Of a DNA stretch of 64,000 bases, positions 1-10,161 are shown in pieces; position 1 is the stretch's first letter, and the number at the start of each line of letters is the position of its first letter. The position numbers and the translations under genes are program-made. The stretch spans positions 372,001-436,000 of the forward strand of contig NZ_ONZG01000001.1 of the NCBI RefSeq assembly GCF_900302455.1, read 5' to 3'. Below the pieces are notes generated by a model. That model saw only the letters and a list, made by a program, of their open reading frames with translations, did not search any database and was not told the DNA's origin. Source of the stretch: Falsiruegeria mediterranea M17. Its GTDB lineage: Bacteria; Pseudomonadota; Alphaproteobacteria; Rhodobacterales; Rhodobacteraceae.

Positions 1-103
1 TTTTGGTCGAGGCCAGGATCGTATCCTCGCCCTCCACCAGAACCGTGTCGGTAAATGTGCCGCCAATATCAATGGCAAGGCGCAGCATGTCTGTTGCTGT
101 CAT
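1..103 (-). CDS. Hydantoinase/oxoprolinase N-terminal domain protein (HyuA-like), 5' part only
   Basis: Only the first ~34 codons lie in the window; the gene runs off the left edge. The reverse strand reads from an ATG at 101-103 into a peptide containing LAIDIGGTFTDTVLV, the phosphate-1 ATP-binding motif at the N terminus of HyuA, acetone carboxylase beta and 5-oxoprolinase subunits. A second in-frame ATG lies at 86-88. It follows the acyl-CoA ligase on the same strand after a 178-nt gap that shows no other gene, so co-transcription is possible. The substrate (hydantoin, oxoproline or a ketone) cannot be told from this fragment. Confidence 0.75.
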   Translation of the reverse strand, partial: MTATDMLRLAIDIGGTFTDTVLVEGEDTILASTK

Positions 104-281
104 GAAGTCTTCCAAAAAGCAGGGATTGGTGTCGCAAACGGGATGTAGGCCCCGTCAGTGCGGCACCAGGTTCGCGCCCGTTGCGCGGCGATCCATGCGT
201 TTTGGAATGATCCCTGTCATGAGGATATCATGGCGTCGTTGTGGTCCAAGTCTTTGCTGAAAACGACATGCGCCGCAGAAA

Positions 282-1829
282 TCAGGGCTGTTCCCAAAAG
301 GACGCGCGCAACTTGCGCTTCAGGATCTTGCCAATGGAACTGCGCGGCAAGTCATCGCGCAGCTCCACCCGTGACAGGCGCTGCGTCTTGCCAAGCCGAG
401 CGTTGGCCCAGTCCATGATCTCGGCGCCCGTTGCCTGCCCTTCAGGTTTTAGCACCACCAAACCCAAGGGCGTCTCACCCCATGCCTCGGACGGAACCGC
501 GATCACGGCGACATCCGATACATCGGGATGATCTCGCAGCACCCGTTCCAGATCAGCGGCATAGATGTTGAACCCACCCGACAGGATCATGTCCTTTTTT
601 CGGTCCATCAGCGTCAGGAAGCCATCCGCATCAAACCGGCCCATGTCGCCGGTCCGGATGAAGTCCTCTCCTTCGGGACTGCGCCATGTGGCCTCTTGCG
701 TCTTTGCGTCGGCGTTCAGATAGCCTTGCATCATGGCGCCCGCGCGCCCGACGACCTCGCCAAACTCTCCGGGGGGCAATTCGCGACTATCCTCATCGAT
801 GATCCGCGCATCGCAGCCTTGAACAGGGCGCCCCACGGTGTCGAGCTTTTCGGGAAAGCTGGCGCAATCCAGCACGGTGCTGATTCCACCTTCGGTCATG
901 CCATAAAGCTCGAACAGCTTTCCGGGCCAGCGGTTCAGGATGTCCCGGATCAAGGGCGCAGGCAGCGGCGCCGAGGTTGAGAGTTTGGTCTGGTAGCTCG
1001 ACAGGTCATGATCATCAAACGACGGCTCGCGCATCAGGCGCATGTATTGCACCGGCACCAGCATAGCATGGGTGATCGCGTGATTTTGCGACAGCTCCAG
1101 AAACCGCAGGGTGTCGAACTTGGCCATGCTCACCACGGTGCCGCCGCGCGCCAGAACGGGCAGCACCGCGACCTGCGTGGTGTTGGAATAGAGCGGCGTC
1201 GACATCAGCAGGCGCGCGTCCTGATCCAACCCAAACACTGGCATCCGCATCAACTGCCGCCCGCGAAACAGGTGATCGTGAATGATCCCCTTGGGCGTTC
1301 CGGTTGTGCCCGAGCTGTAGATCAGATCGAACATGCTGTCCGGTGGGACGGAAACGGGATGCTCCAATGGTTCTCCAACGGCCCAGTCGAACAGATCGCG
1401 ATCCAGCACCGCGCCGGCAAACCCAAGTGCCACCGCCATTCCGCTGTGTCGGTCCGAGGCAAACCGCAGCCGCGCACCGCAATCATCCAGCATTTTGGTC
1501 AACACATCCGATGTGGCGCTGGTGGGCAAGGGCACCATTGCACCACCAGCCAGAATCACGCCTGCATAAAACGTCAGATAGGCCGCGGAATTGTCGGCCA
1601 AGGCCGCAACAGGCGTGCCGGGACCGACACCTTCGGCCTGCAATCTTGCCGCCACACAGCGCGCGTGATGATCAAAGCTGCGCCAGGTCAGGGACACCAC
1701 CTCATCCACAACCGCGATCTGATCCGGGCGCTCCTTCGCATGCCGGAAAAAGGCAGTTCCGAAATCCAGAAACGCGATGTCTTCGGATTGCGGCGCGGTG
1801 ATGCGGGTAGGCGAATGGGGCACGGTCAA
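282..1829 (-). CDS. Class I adenylate-forming acyl-CoA synthetase
   Basis: A 515-aa AMP-dependent synthetase/ligase that would activate a carboxylic acid to an acyl-adenylate and then an acyl-CoA. The P-loop YSSGTTGTPKG is at residues 171-181, followed by the YGMTEGG core, the IRTGDMG hinge region and the C-terminal domain with catalytic Lys about 501 in SSIGKILKRKL. Length and domain order are normal for the family. It is transcribed divergently from the GMC oxidoreductase and precedes a HyuA-like gene. The substrate is unknown. The family is certain; a precise name (fatty-acyl, aryl or other CoA ligase) is not supported. Confidence 0.88.
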   Translation of the reverse strand: MTVPHSPTRITAPQSEDIAFLDFGTAFFRHAKERPDQIAVVDEVVSLTWRSFDHHARCVAARLQAEGVGPGTPVAALADNSAAYLTFYAGVILAGGAMVPLPTSATSDVLTKMLDDCGARLRFASDRHSGMAVALGFAGAVLDRDLFDWAVGEPLEHPVSVPPDSMFDLIYSSGTTGTPKGIIHDHLFRGRQLMRMPVFGLDQDARLLMSTPLYSNTTQVAVLPVLARGGTVVSMAKFDTLRFLELSQNHAITHAMLVPVQYMRLMREPSFDDHDLSSYQTKLSTSAPLPAPLIRDILNRWPGKLFELYGMTEGGISTVLDCASFPEKLDTVGRPVQGCDARIIDEDSRELPPGEFGEVVGRAGAMMQGYLNADAKTQEATWRSPEGEDFIRTGDMGRFDADGFLTLMDRKKDMILSGGFNIYAADLERVLRDHPDVSDVAVIAVPSEAWGETPLGLVVLKPEGQATGAEIMDWANARLGKTQRLSRVELRDDLPRSSIGKILKRKLRASFWEQP

Positions 1830-2029
1830 CTCTCGGCTCGGCTACGGAAACTGTCACAACCCTTGCCGAAACGCGCCCCTGCTTCAACTGTTGATACACA
1901 AACAGACCCCGCGACGGTACGTCGGCCAAGTCCCGCCGGTCACCCAATCTGACGCCCGGTCAAAGTGGACATTTCCACCCCTTGCAGGGCTTCATGACGC
2001 CAGACAACGACAACAGGGGGGAGAGACCT
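1830..2029. promoter_or_regulatory. Divergent promoter region, acyl-CoA ligase / GMC oxidoreductase
   Basis: This 200-nt gap between two divergent genes must hold both promoters. Near 1888-1905 the sequence CTGTTGATACACAAACAG has matching ends (CTGTT/AACAG) around a TTG-TACACAA core, a shape reminiscent of GntR-type operators. No regulator gene lies beside it, so the operator reading is speculative. A purine-rich Shine-Dalgarno (GGGGGGAGAG) lies just before the GMC start at 2030. Confidence 0.3.
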
Positions 2030-3658
2030 ATGTCGTATGACTATGTGATCGTCGGAGGAGGATCCGGCGGATCGACGCTGGCCGCACGCCTGAGCGAAGA
2101 CCCGAATACAAGCGTTTGCTTGCTTGAGGCAGGCGGCAAAGGCGACAGCATCTTGGTGCGCGCGCCTGCGGCCGTGGTGGCGATGCTGCCCGGCAAACCC
2201 AAGATCAACAACTGGGCGTTTGAGACCATCCCGCAAGAGGGTCTCAAGGGCCGTCAGGGCTATCAACCACGTGGCAAGGCGCTTGGCGGGTCGAGTGCGA
2301 TCAACGCCATGCTCTATGTGCGTGGCCATTCCAAGGACTACGACGAATGGGCTGACCTGGGCTGTGACGGTTGGTCATGGGATGACGTGTTGCCCTATTT
2401 TCTGAAAGCGGAAAACAACCAGCACGGCGCCAGCGACATGCACGGTGGCGGTGGCCCGCTGCAAGTCTCGGACCAGCAATCCCCCCGCCCAATCTCGCAA
2501 GCTTTTGTCGAGGCGGGCGAAGCGATGCAAATCCGCCGGGTTGAGGATTTCAACACCGGCGACAACGAGGGCATCGGCCTCTATCAGGTGACGCAGTTCC
2601 ACGACCCTGCCAAGGCGGGAGAGCGCTGTTCAGCGGCGGCGGCTTATCTACACCCAGTCATGGATCGCCCCAACCTGACGGTCATCACCGATGCCCACGC
2701 GACACGCATTGTGTTCGAAGGTAAACGTGCCGTTGGCGTCACCTATCTCAGTGGCAAGGCCGACCACGAGGTGCGCGCAAGCAAAGAGGTGATCCTGTGT
2801 GGCGGCGCCTTCAATTCGCCCCAACTGCTACAGCTGTCGGGCGTAGGACGGCCGCAAGACATCACACCCCACGGCATCCAGATGGTGCACGAGCTGCCGG
2901 GCGTGGGTCAGAACCTGCAAGACCACCTGGATTTCGTGTTGGGCTACAAAACGGCGGACAAGGATAACTTCGGGATCGGGCTGTCAGCTTCGGTCAACCT
3001 GCTCAAACACATGGCGGCCTGGCGCAAAGATGGCTCTGGCATGTTGGCGACGCCCTTTGCCGAAGGGGGCGCATTCTTCAAGACCGACCCCAACCTCGAC
3101 CGCGCCGACGTGCAGTTGCATTTCGTGATCTCGGTGGTCGACGATCATGCCCGCAAACTGCACCTGGGTCACGGCTTCAGCTGCCACGTCTGCGTGCTGC
3201 GCCCCAAGACGCGAGGCGACGTCACGTTGAACTCGGCCGACCCTATGGATGCCCCCCGGATCGACCCCAAATTCCTGAGCAATGATGAAGACCTGGCCGT
3301 GCTGATGAAGGGAACGCGGATGACCCGCGACCTGATGCAGACGCCGCCGCTGAAGGGGTACATCAAGTCCGAGATGTTCATCGACAACGAACCCACGGAC
3401 GCCGAGCTCGAAGATCACATCCGCTCGCGTGCGGATACGATCTATCACCCGGTCGGCACCTGCAAGATGGGTGTTGATGAGATGGCTGTTGTGGATCCGG
3501 AACTGCGTGTGCACGGGCTCCAAGGGCTGCGTGTTGTCGATGCCTCGATCATGCCACGGCTGATCGGCGGCAACACCAACGCCCCCACAATCATGATTGC
3601 AGAAAGAGCCGCCGACATGATCCGCGCGGCGCAGGCTGCCTCACAAGCTGCAGAGTAA
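2030..3658 (+). CDS. GMC-family FAD-dependent oxidoreductase (choline/alcohol dehydrogenase-like)
   Basis: A 542-aa glucose-methanol-choline oxidoreductase that would oxidise an alcohol to an aldehyde with FAD. The dinucleotide-binding motif GGGSGGS is at residues 9-15, the GMC signature [18 protein letters not shown] is near residues 83-100, and the catalytic pair is about His473 ([10 protein letters not shown]) and Asn517 (IGGNTNAPT). The start at 2030 is preferred over an in-frame ATG at 1994 and the codon at 1982 because it follows a strong ribosome-binding site and places the FAD motif at the usual N-terminal position. A CoA ligase follows after 13 nt, suggesting an operon in which an alcohol or aldehyde product is later activated. 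It resembles BetA/AlkJ, but neither is proven. Confidence 0.9.
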   Translation: MSYDYVIVGGGSGGSTLAARLSEDPNTSVCLLEAGGKGDSILVRAPAAVVAMLPGKPKINNWAFETIPQEGLKGRQGYQPRGKALGGSSAINAMLYVRGHSKDYDEWADLGCDGWSWDDVLPYFLKAENNQHGASDMHGGGGPLQVSDQQSPRPISQAFVEAGEAMQIRRVEDFNTGDNEGIGLYQVTQFHDPAKAGERCSAAAAYLHPVMDRPNLTVITDAHATRIVFEGKRAVGVTYLSGKADHEVRASKEVILCGGAFNSPQLLQLSGVGRPQDITPHGIQMVHELPGVGQNLQDHLDFVLGYKTADKDNFGIGLSASVNLLKHMAAWRKDGSGMLATPFAEGGAFFKTDPNLDRADVQLHFVISVVDDHARKLHLGHGFSCHVCVLRPKTRGDVTLNSADPMDAPRIDPKFLSNDEDLAVLMKGTRMTRDLMQTPPLKGYIKSEMFIDNEPTDAELEDHIRSRADTIYHPVGTCKMGVDEMAVVDPELRVHGLQGLRVVDASIMPRLIGGNTNAPTIMIAERAADMIRAAQAASQAAE

Positions 3659-3671
3659 AGAGAGAGACATA

Positions 3672-5297
3672 ATGCTTGGCAAAATGATGCATCAGCCGCT
3701 GACCATCAGCTCGCTGATCGAACACGCTGGTCGATACCATGGTGACACGACGGTGGTTTCGGTGGAAACCTCGGGCGAGGTGATCCACAGCACCTGGGGA
3801 GAGGTCGAGGCCAACGCCCGCAAGCTGGCGTCGGCCCTGGCGCGTTTGGGTCTGAAAACCGGCGACCGCTGCGCCACCATCGCCTGGAACAACCGTCGGC
3901 ATCTGGAGATTTACTTCGGCGTCGCGGGTGCGGGTATGGTTTGCCACACGATCAACCCGCGCCTGTTCCCGGAACAGCTGATCTACATCATCAACCACGC
4001 CGAGGATCAGATCCTGTTCCTGGACCGGACCTTTCTGCCGGTGGTGGCCAAGCTGGGCGAGCATCTGAAGACGCTCAAACACGTCGTGCTGATGGGGCCG
4101 CGGGATGAAGAAGCCGCAGCCATGGTCGACGGGCTGCTGTTCTATGACGAACTGATCGAGGGCGAATACGACGACGCCACCTGGCCCGAGCTGGACGAAA
4201 CCCTGCCCTCGAGCCTGTGTTACACGTCCGGCACCACCGGCAACCCCAAGGGTGTGCAGTACACCCACCGCACCACCGTGTTGCATTCAATCGCGGGCAA
4301 CCAGCCCGATGGTATGGCGCTGTCGGCCAAGGATACTGTGATGGCCGTTGTTCCGATGTTCCACGCCAACGCTTGGGGTGTGCCCTATATCGCCGCCGCC
4401 ATCGGTTGCAAAATCGTGCTGCCGGGGCCGAACCTGGATGGCGAAAGCCTGGTGAAACTGATCGACGGTGAACAGGTGACCGTCGCGCTCGGCGTGCCAA
4501 CCATCTGGATGGGTCTGCTGGCGGCGCTGGAATCCACCGGGTCCAAAGCGGAAAGCCTGAAACGCACGGTTGTTGGTGGTTCGGCCCTGCCCACGGTGAT
4601 GATCCCCACCTTCCGCGACCGATATGGCGTGGAACTGATCCACGCCTGGGGCATGACCGAAACCAGCCCGCTGGGTACGTTGAACCAGCTGTTGCAAAAG
4701 CACGAAGGCCTGTCGGACGCCGAAAAAGGCAAGATCCGCGAGGGACAGGGGCGGCCGCCTTATGGTGTCGAGCTGCGTCTGGTCGATGACGAAGGCACAC
4801 GTCTGGCCGAGGATGGTGAGACCCAGGGCAACCTGCAAATCCGCGGCCATTGGATTGTAGATACCTACTTCAAGGCGGACGGCACGGCGCTGACTGAGGA
4901 TGGCTGGTTCGACACCGGCGACGTCGCCACGATCGACAGTGACGGCTACATGATCATCCGCGACCGATCCAAGGACATCATCAAGTCGGGTGGTGAATGG
5001 ATTTCAACTGTTGAGTTGGAAGACATCGCCATTTCGCACGACGCCGTAGCCAACGCCGCCGCCATTGCGGCCAAACACGCCAAATGGGACGAACGACCCG
5101 TGATCATCGCGATCAAACATGGCGGCACCGAACTGGACGAGGCCGCGCTGCTGGCGCATTACACAGGCAAGGTTGCGTCCTGGCAGATCCCCGACAAGGT
5201 GATCTTTGTCGATGAACTACCCTTGGGCGGAACCGGAAAAGTGCTGAAAAACAAACTGCGAGATCAATTCGGTGACATCCTCCTGGACGCTGGCTGA
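3672..5297 (+). CDS. DmdB-like acyl-CoA synthetase (3-methylmercaptopropionyl-CoA ligase family)
   Basis: A 541-aa adenylate-forming ligase. P-loop [11 protein letters not shown] is at residues 184-194 and the catalytic Lys is about residue 523 ([11 protein letters not shown]). The opening [19 protein letters not shown], the [14 protein letters not shown] stretch, [24 protein letters not shown] and [21 protein letters not shown] closely match what I recall of Ruegeria pomeroyi DmdB, the ligase that activates methylmercaptopropionate in the DMSP demethylation pathway. Related enzymes also take medium-chain fatty acids, so substrate is inference. No dmdA, dmdC or dmdD is nearby. It is probably co-transcribed with the GMC gene 13 nt upstream. 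Confidence 0.85.
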   Translation: MLGKMMHQPLTISSLIEHAGRYHGDTTVVSVETSGEVIHSTWGEVEANARKLASALARLGLKTGDRCATIAWNNRRHLEIYFGVAGAGMVCHTINPRLFPEQLIYIINHAEDQILFLDRTFLPVVAKLGEHLKTLKHVVLMGPRDEEAAAMVDGLLFYDELIEGEYDDATWPELDETLPSSLCYTSGTTGNPKGVQYTHRTTVLHSIAGNQPDGMALSAKDTVMAVVPMFHANAWGVPYIAAAIGCKIVLPGPNLDGESLVKLIDGEQVTVALGVPTIWMGLLAALESTGSKAESLKRTVVGGSALPTVMIPTFRDRYGVELIHAWGMTETSPLGTLNQLLQKHEGLSDAEKGKIREGQGRPPYGVELRLVDDEGTRLAEDGETQGNLQIRGHWIVDTYFKADGTALTEDGWFDTGDVATIDSDGYMIIRDRSKDIIKSGGEWISTVELEDIAISHDAVANAAAIAAKHAKWDERPVIIAIKHGGTELDEAALLAHYTGKVASWQIPDKVIFVDELPLGGTGKVLKNKLRDQFGDILLDAG

Positions 5298-5355
5298 TCG
5301 ACACAGGGCCCCTGCCAAACCGTCGGGGGCCCGAATTTCCCAACAGTTTTACCTG

Positions 5356-5370
5356 TTAGGCTTCGCTTAA
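5356..5370 (+). promoter_or_regulatory. CtrA-like box upstream of motB
   Basis: TTAG-N7-TTAA at 5356-5370, one base from the consensus TTAA-N7-TTAA bound by the alphaproteobacterial response regulator CtrA. It ends 49 nt before the motB start. Similar boxes lie before flgE, fliF/fliL and flgB/fliI. Binding is inferred. Confidence 0.55.
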
Positions 5371-5419
5371 CACCTCCCCTGATATTTCTTAACTCGGGTG
5401 ATAGAAATAGGTGGTGGAG

Positions 5420-6259
5420 ATGGGTGCGCAAACCAATGCGGCGCCAGTCATCATCAAACGGAAAAAGGTAGTTGGTGGCGATGGCCACCATGGCGGAGCC
5501 TGGAAGGTCGCTTATGCGGACTTCGTGACGGCGATGATGGCCTTTTTCATGTTGATGTGGCTGCTGAATGCAACAACTGAAAAACAGCGAAAGGGTCTGG
5601 CTGACTACTTTTCGCCAACGGTCCCGCTGAATCCGGTATCCGGTGGCGGCAATGGTGCTTTTGGTGGGGACAACATGTTCTCGGAAAAAACCATGGCCAT
5701 GAATGGGTCGGGTGCCAGCACCCGCTATCGGTCTGACGGTGACAAGGCGCGCGGTGCAACCGGCGTTGACAAACAGGGTGGCGACAATGCCGTCAACGAA
5801 GAGTTCAAGACAATCGAAGCCGCCCTCATGGGGCGCGGTGGAGAAAGCCTGGTCAGTAAAGAAGCGCTCAAACATATCGTCACGCGGGTGACCGACGAGG
5901 GGTTGATTGTTGAACTGTTTTCAACCGAGGGCGAACCTCTTTTCGAAGAGCACACCGACCGGCCAACGCCGCTGATGAAAGAGCTGGCACGATTGGTCGT
6001 GCGCCATTCCGGCCTTGTGTCCAACGGCATAGCGATCGGCGGGCATATCCGTGCCCATCCGGTGGTTCTGGCTGACAGCCCCGTGTGGGAGCTGTCGACG
6101 GCCCGCGCGGCCCGCACCCGAACTTTGTTCGAAGGGTATGGCCTGGACGAGGAACGCATCAAGCGGGTCACGGGTCACGCCGATCGCAAACTGACGGCCA
6201 AGAACCCGATGGGCGCCCGGAACGACCGGATAGAAATCATCTATCTGCGCGATCAGTAG
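5420..6259 (+). CDS. motB: Flagellar motor stator protein MotB
   Basis: A 279-aa stator subunit. An N-terminal basic segment leads into one transmembrane helix, AYADFVTAMMAFFMLMWLL (residues 31-49), whose Asp34 is the expected proton-binding residue. The C-terminal half is an OmpA/MotB peptidoglycan-binding domain that would anchor the stator to the cell wall. The ATG at 5420 is chosen over a GTG at 5411 because AGGTGG lies just ahead of it and the MGAQTNAAPVIIKRKK start is typical. Its partner motA is 10 kb away in another block of the cluster, an uncommon separation. A CtrA-like box lies ~50 nt upstream. Confidence 0.93.
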   Translation: MGAQTNAAPVIIKRKKVVGGDGHHGGAWKVAYADFVTAMMAFFMLMWLLNATTEKQRKGLADYFSPTVPLNPVSGGGNGAFGGDNMFSEKTMAMNGSGASTRYRSDGDKARGATGVDKQGGDNAVNEEFKTIEAALMGRGGESLVSKEALKHIVTRVTDEGLIVELFSTEGEPLFEEHTDRPTPLMKELARLVVRHSGLVSNGIAIGGHIRAHPVVLADSPVWELSTARAARTRTLFEGYGLDEERIKRVTGHADRKLTAKNPMGARNDRIEIIYLRDQ

Positions 6260-6284
6260 AACAAGATAGATCGGTTTTTAGCTG

Positions 6285-6299
6285 TTAGCGGGGTGTTAA
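6285..6299 (+). promoter_or_regulatory. CtrA-like box upstream of flgE
   Basis: TTAG-N7-TTAA in the 101-nt gap between motB and flgE, ending 61 nt before the flgE ATG. It has the same form as the motB box. It suggests that the flgE-flgK-flgL-flgI operon is under CtrA control. Confidence 0.55.
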
Positions 6300-6360
6300 G
6301 TGCTGGTGCGGTAGCTGTTGCGTCAAGATTAGTTTCTTGATGCAGCAGAAAGGCGTATCC

Positions 6361-7662
6361 ATGACGATTTCCTCCTCGCTGAATGCGGGCATTGCGGCGC
6401 TCACCGCAAATGCCAGCCGATTGGCGTCGATTTCAGACAACATCGCGAATTCTTCGACCTACGGGTACAAGCGCGTTGAAACCGATTTTCATTCCCTGGT
6501 GAACTCGACGAGTGGCGGGAATTATTCTGCTGGTGGCGTGCGTTCCACGACCCAGCGAATGATCGACCAGCGCGGGTCGCTGGTCTCGACATCGAATGCC
6601 ACAGACCTGTCAGTGCGGGGCGGCGGCATGCTTCCTGTGGTGAAGACGTCCGAGATTGCCAACAGTAACGGCACTCCGAACATGTTGCTGACAACAACCG
6701 GGTCGTTTCGTACCAACGACGAAGGCTACCTGGTGACCGAATCCGGTCTGACACTGATGGGTTGGCGCGCAAACCCGGATGGCACCATCCCCAACCTGCC
6801 ACGCGACACGTCGGATGGCCTCACCCCGGTTCAGCTCAGCGTCAATCAGCTTTCGGGTTCGCCAACCACGCAGATGAACCTGCGCATGAACTTGCCTGCC
6901 ACCGCGACCGAGGCCGGGTCCCCCGGAGATTCACAGCCGCTGTCGGTCGAGTATTACGACAACTTGGGCAAATCAGAAAATCTGCAGGTTGAACTGGTCC
7001 CCGTTGTCCCCGCCACGGGCGAAAGCAACCAGTGGACCATGATCATGCGCGACACCGCCTCTGGTGGCACCGTTGTTGGTGAATACACGCTCACATTCAA
7101 CGACAGTCGAACCGATGGCGGCACCCTTGCCAGCGTGACCAGCACCACCGGTGGAGCCTATGACGCAACCACCGGGTCGATGATCGTCAACGTGGCCGGT
7201 GGCCCGATGGAAATCAACATCGGCCGTCCGAACGACCCGAATGGAATCACGCAGCTTTCTGACACCTTTGCCCCGGTTTCGATCACCAAAGACGGCTCTG
7301 CCGTGGGTACGATGACCCGGGTCGAGGTGGACGAAAACGGCTTTGTCCACGGCTTCTTTGACAATGGTGCCAGCCGCAAGATCTTTCAGATCCCGCTGGT
7401 GAACCTGCCAAATCCCAACGGGTTGGTCGCGCTCGACAGCCAGACTTATGAACCCTCCCGCGAAAGCGGCACCTTCTTCCTGTGGAACGCAGGCGAAGGC
7501 CCAACTGGCAGCATCGCCGGGTTCTCGCGCGAGGAATCGACCACCGACATCGCCAACGAGTTGACGGCAATGATTCAAACGCAGCGTTCGTATTCATCCA
7601 GCGCCAAGGTCATCACGACCGTGGACGAGATGCTGCAGGAAACCACCAACATCAAGCGCTAA
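6361..7662 (+). CDS. flgE: Flagellar hook protein FlgE
   Basis: A 433-aa hook subunit. The N terminus MTISSSLNAGIAALTANASRLASISDNIANSSTYGYKR carries the rod/hook/HAP signature (written here in parts: MTISSSLNAGIAAL, SDNIANSSTYGYKR). The C terminus has the matching coiled-coil segment ELTAMIQTQRSYSSSAKVI. The FlgE D2 region lies between. The ATG at 6361 follows AGAAAGG at suitable spacing; upstream in-frame TTG/ATG codons at 6337-6340 lack that support and add an atypical leader. It is the first gene of flgE-flgK-flgL-flgI. No flgD or fliK is recognisable nearby, which is unusual since those proteins cap and measure the hook. Confidence 0.92.
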   Translation: MTISSSLNAGIAALTANASRLASISDNIANSSTYGYKRVETDFHSLVNSTSGGNYSAGGVRSTTQRMIDQRGSLVSTSNATDLSVRGGGMLPVVKTSEIANSNGTPNMLLTTTGSFRTNDEGYLVTESGLTLMGWRANPDGTIPNLPRDTSDGLTPVQLSVNQLSGSPTTQMNLRMNLPATATEAGSPGDSQPLSVEYYDNLGKSENLQVELVPVVPATGESNQWTMIMRDTASGGTVVGEYTLTFNDSRTDGGTLASVTSTTGGAYDATTGSMIVNVAGGPMEINIGRPNDPNGITQLSDTFAPVSITKDGSAVGTMTRVEVDENGFVHGFFDNGASRKIFQIPLVNLPNPNGLVALDSQTYEPSRESGTFFLWNAGEGPTGSIAGFSREESTTDIANELTAMIQTQRSYSSSAKVITTVDEMLQETTNIKR

Positions 7663-7698
7663 CCCGCGCTTGATTGACCCGTTCAAAGGACGTCATCC

Positions 7699-9150
7699 AT
7701 GACAATTTCTTCGGCATTCAACAATGCGCTCAGCGGCCTTTCGGCAGCTGGACGCGCAACTGGCATCGTGTCGGACAACATCGCCAATGCGCTCACTCCG
7801 GGGTATGCGCGGCGGTCATTGGAAGTCGCCACAAACGGGTACACAGGCAACGGGGTCCGCGTCGTCGGCGTGACGCGACATGCGGACCCTGTGTTGCTGT
7901 CAAACCGGCGCGACGCGGATGCGACGCACGGATACACAAACACCATCGCCGGTTTCCACGCAGCTTTGGAAAAGGCCGTTGGCACGACCGACGATCCAAC
8001 CTCGATCACGTCCCGGATCGCCGATTTTGAAAGCGCGCTGTTGCAAGCCGCGAGCATGCCGGAATCCGCCACGCGCCTGGGGTTGGCCGTCACCGGCGCC
8101 AAGGATCTGGCAAGTTCGATTTCAAACGCCTCCGAAGAGCTACGCCAAACCCGCTCGGCAGCGGATCGCAGTATCGACAGCCAGGTCGATCGCCTGAACG
8201 CGACGCTCAAATCTGTCGAGGATCTGAACAAGAAAATTCAGGATGTCTCGGGGTCCGGGGGTAACGTCAACGCCTTGCTGGACCAGCGTCAGCAGGCAGT
8301 CGACGAGATCAACAAGATCGTGCCCGTCAACATCGCGCAACGCAGCAATGGTCAGATTGCCCTGTTCACCGACGGCGGCGCCGTTCTGGTAGATGGCAAG
8401 GCCGCCACACTCAGCTTCAACCTGACCGGGGAAACCAAACCCCATATGACGGTGCAGAACAACCTGCTCTCGGATCTGGAAATCAACGGCATCGCGGTAC
8501 GAACCAGCGGTCCCACCTCGGCCATCCGCGGCGGCACGCTTGCCGCCCAGTTCGAGGTGCGCGATGTCCTGTCGGTGCAGGCACAAGAAGATCTGGATGC
8601 CGTCGCTCGCGATCTGATCGAACGCTTCGCGGCCCCTGGCCTTGACAGTACCGTTGGCGCCGGTCAGCCGGGTCTCTTTACCGACGACGGCGACCCCTTT
8701 TCAGCCACAGCGCCCGCCGGTCTTGCTGGCCGGATCGAAGTCAACTCAGTGGTTGATCCCGATCGCGGCGGCGACACCTGGAAACTCCGCACGGGTCTTG
8801 GGGCCACCACCCCGGGTGAGCAAGGCGATGCACGCCAGCTCAAAGCGTTTGAGGCGGCCATGACCAGCACACTCGCCCAGCCCGACAACCGCTTTGGCAC
8901 GGGTGACATGACAGCGGCAGGCATCTCTGCCGCCCTGCTGTCCAAGGTGGCATCGGACAACAGCACCTCGTCTCGGGCACTCAGCTTTGCCTCGGCCAAC
9001 AAGGCTGAAATGACACGCGTCGAACAAGAAAACGGGGTGGATACCGACGCCGAGGTTCAGAACCTGATCCTGGTTGAACAGGCCTATGCCGCGAACGCGC
9101 GCGTCATCCAAGTGGTGGACGAACTGATGGACACTTTGTTGAGGTTGTAA
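7699..9150 (+). CDS. flgK: Flagellar hook-associated protein 1 FlgK
   Basis: A 483-aa protein forming the first hook-filament junction layer. It begins MTISSAFNNALSGLSAAGRA followed by the SDNIANALTPGYARR signature, and ends with the VEQAYAANARVIQVVDELMDTLLRL helix typical of HAP1. It starts 36 nt after flgE with AAAGGA as ribosome-binding site, and flgL follows after 3 nt. The middle region is variable, as is normal in this family. Confidence 0.92.
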   Translation: MTISSAFNNALSGLSAAGRATGIVSDNIANALTPGYARRSLEVATNGYTGNGVRVVGVTRHADPVLLSNRRDADATHGYTNTIAGFHAALEKAVGTTDDPTSITSRIADFESALLQAASMPESATRLGLAVTGAKDLASSISNASEELRQTRSAADRSIDSQVDRLNATLKSVEDLNKKIQDVSGSGGNVNALLDQRQQAVDEINKIVPVNIAQRSNGQIALFTDGGAVLVDGKAATLSFNLTGETKPHMTVQNNLLSDLEINGIAVRTSGPTSAIRGGTLAAQFEVRDVLSVQAQEDLDAVARDLIERFAAPGLDSTVGAGQPGLFTDDGDPFSATAPAGLAGRIEVNSVVDPDRGGDTWKLRTGLGATTPGEQGDARQLKAFEAAMTSTLAQPDNRFGTGDMTAAGISAALLSKVASDNSTSSRALSFASANKAEMTRVEQENGVDTDAEVQNLILVEQAYAANARVIQVVDELMDTLLRL

Positions 9151-9153
9151 ATT

Positions 9154-10161
9154 ATGAACATGTCTTCGATTGGCGATCTCGCCCGAACAATGATGTTTCA
9201 AAACAGAAGCACCGAACTCCGAAACGAAATTGCCTCCCTCACCGATGAGCTTGCAACCGGGCGCGTAGCCGACGTTTCCGCACATTTGAACGGAGAGTTC
9301 TCACATCTTGCCGACATCGAACATTCGCTCGAACGGCTGGATAGTTTCTCAACCGCAACGGCCGAGGCCGGACTCTTTGCCTCCACGATGCAACGCAGCC
9401 TGGAGAACCTGGACAAACGCACCGGCGATCTGGCGCATAGCCTGACCACGATTGGGAGTTTCGGACAGGACATCAACCGAACCCAGGCCAGTGCGCAGGC
9501 GCAATCAGAGCTTGGAGCGATGATTGGATCTCTGAACCAATCCGTCGCGGGTCGCAGCCTGTTTGCCGGGGTCGCCACCGATCAGGTGCCGCTGGGATCC
9601 GCCGACACGTTACTGCAAGAGGCGCGCACCGCCATTGCGGGCAGTACAACTGCTGACGACGTCATTACAGCAGCACGCAATTGGTTCAATGACCCGGCTG
9701 GGTTCGAGTCGGTGATCTACCAAGGCTCCAACCAATCCCTGGCCCCGCTTTCGGTCGGCAAGAATGACGAGGTTTCGCTGACGCTCAGGGCCGACAATCC
9801 TGCCATCCGAGAGGTCCTGTTGAACACGACCCTGGCCGCTCTTGCCTCCGACGGCGCTGTTGGACTGAACGACGCCGAGCAAACCGAACTGTTCAAGAGA
9901 ACCGGTGCGGGTCTGACCAAGGCCAAGGATGATATCATCGGTCTGCGTGCGGACGTCGGCCATGCCGAGGCCCGCATCGATCAGGCCGAGGCGCGCAATT
10001 CGGCCACCAAGAGCAGCCTGGAGTTTGCCCGCAACAATCTGATCGGTGCCGACCCGTTTGAGGTCACAACCCGCCTGCAAAGCGTCCAGTTGCAACTGCA
10101 AAGCCTTTACACGGTCACGGCGCGGACCTCTTCCCTTAACCTGGTGAATTTCCTGAGATGA
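9154..10161 (+). CDS. flgL: Flagellar hook-associated protein 3 FlgL
   Basis: A 335-aa flagellin-like junction protein connecting FlgK to the filament. It starts MNMSSIGDLARTMMFQNRST, with a flagellin-type N-terminal helix, and ends with the flagellin-like C-terminal segment QLQSLYTVTARTSSLNLVNFLR (given in part: QLQSLYTVTARTSSLN). Position directly after flgK and overlap of 4 nt (ATGA) with flgI support the call. True flagellin genes of Roseobacter-type bacteria also look like this, but the order flgE-flgK-flgL-flgI favours FlgL. Confidence 0.88.
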   Translation: MNMSSIGDLARTMMFQNRSTELRNEIASLTDELATGRVADVSAHLNGEFSHLADIEHSLERLDSFSTATAEAGLFASTMQRSLENLDKRTGDLAHSLTTIGSFGQDINRTQASAQAQSELGAMIGSLNQSVAGRSLFAGVATDQVPLGSADTLLQEARTAIAGSTTADDVITAARNWFNDPAGFESVIYQGSNQSLAPLSVGKNDEVSLTLRADNPAIREVLLNTTLAALASDGAVGLNDAEQTELFKRTGAGLTKAKDDIIGLRADVGHAEARIDQAEARNSATKSSLEFARNNLIGADPFEVTTRLQSVQLQLQSLYTVTARTSSLNLVNFLR

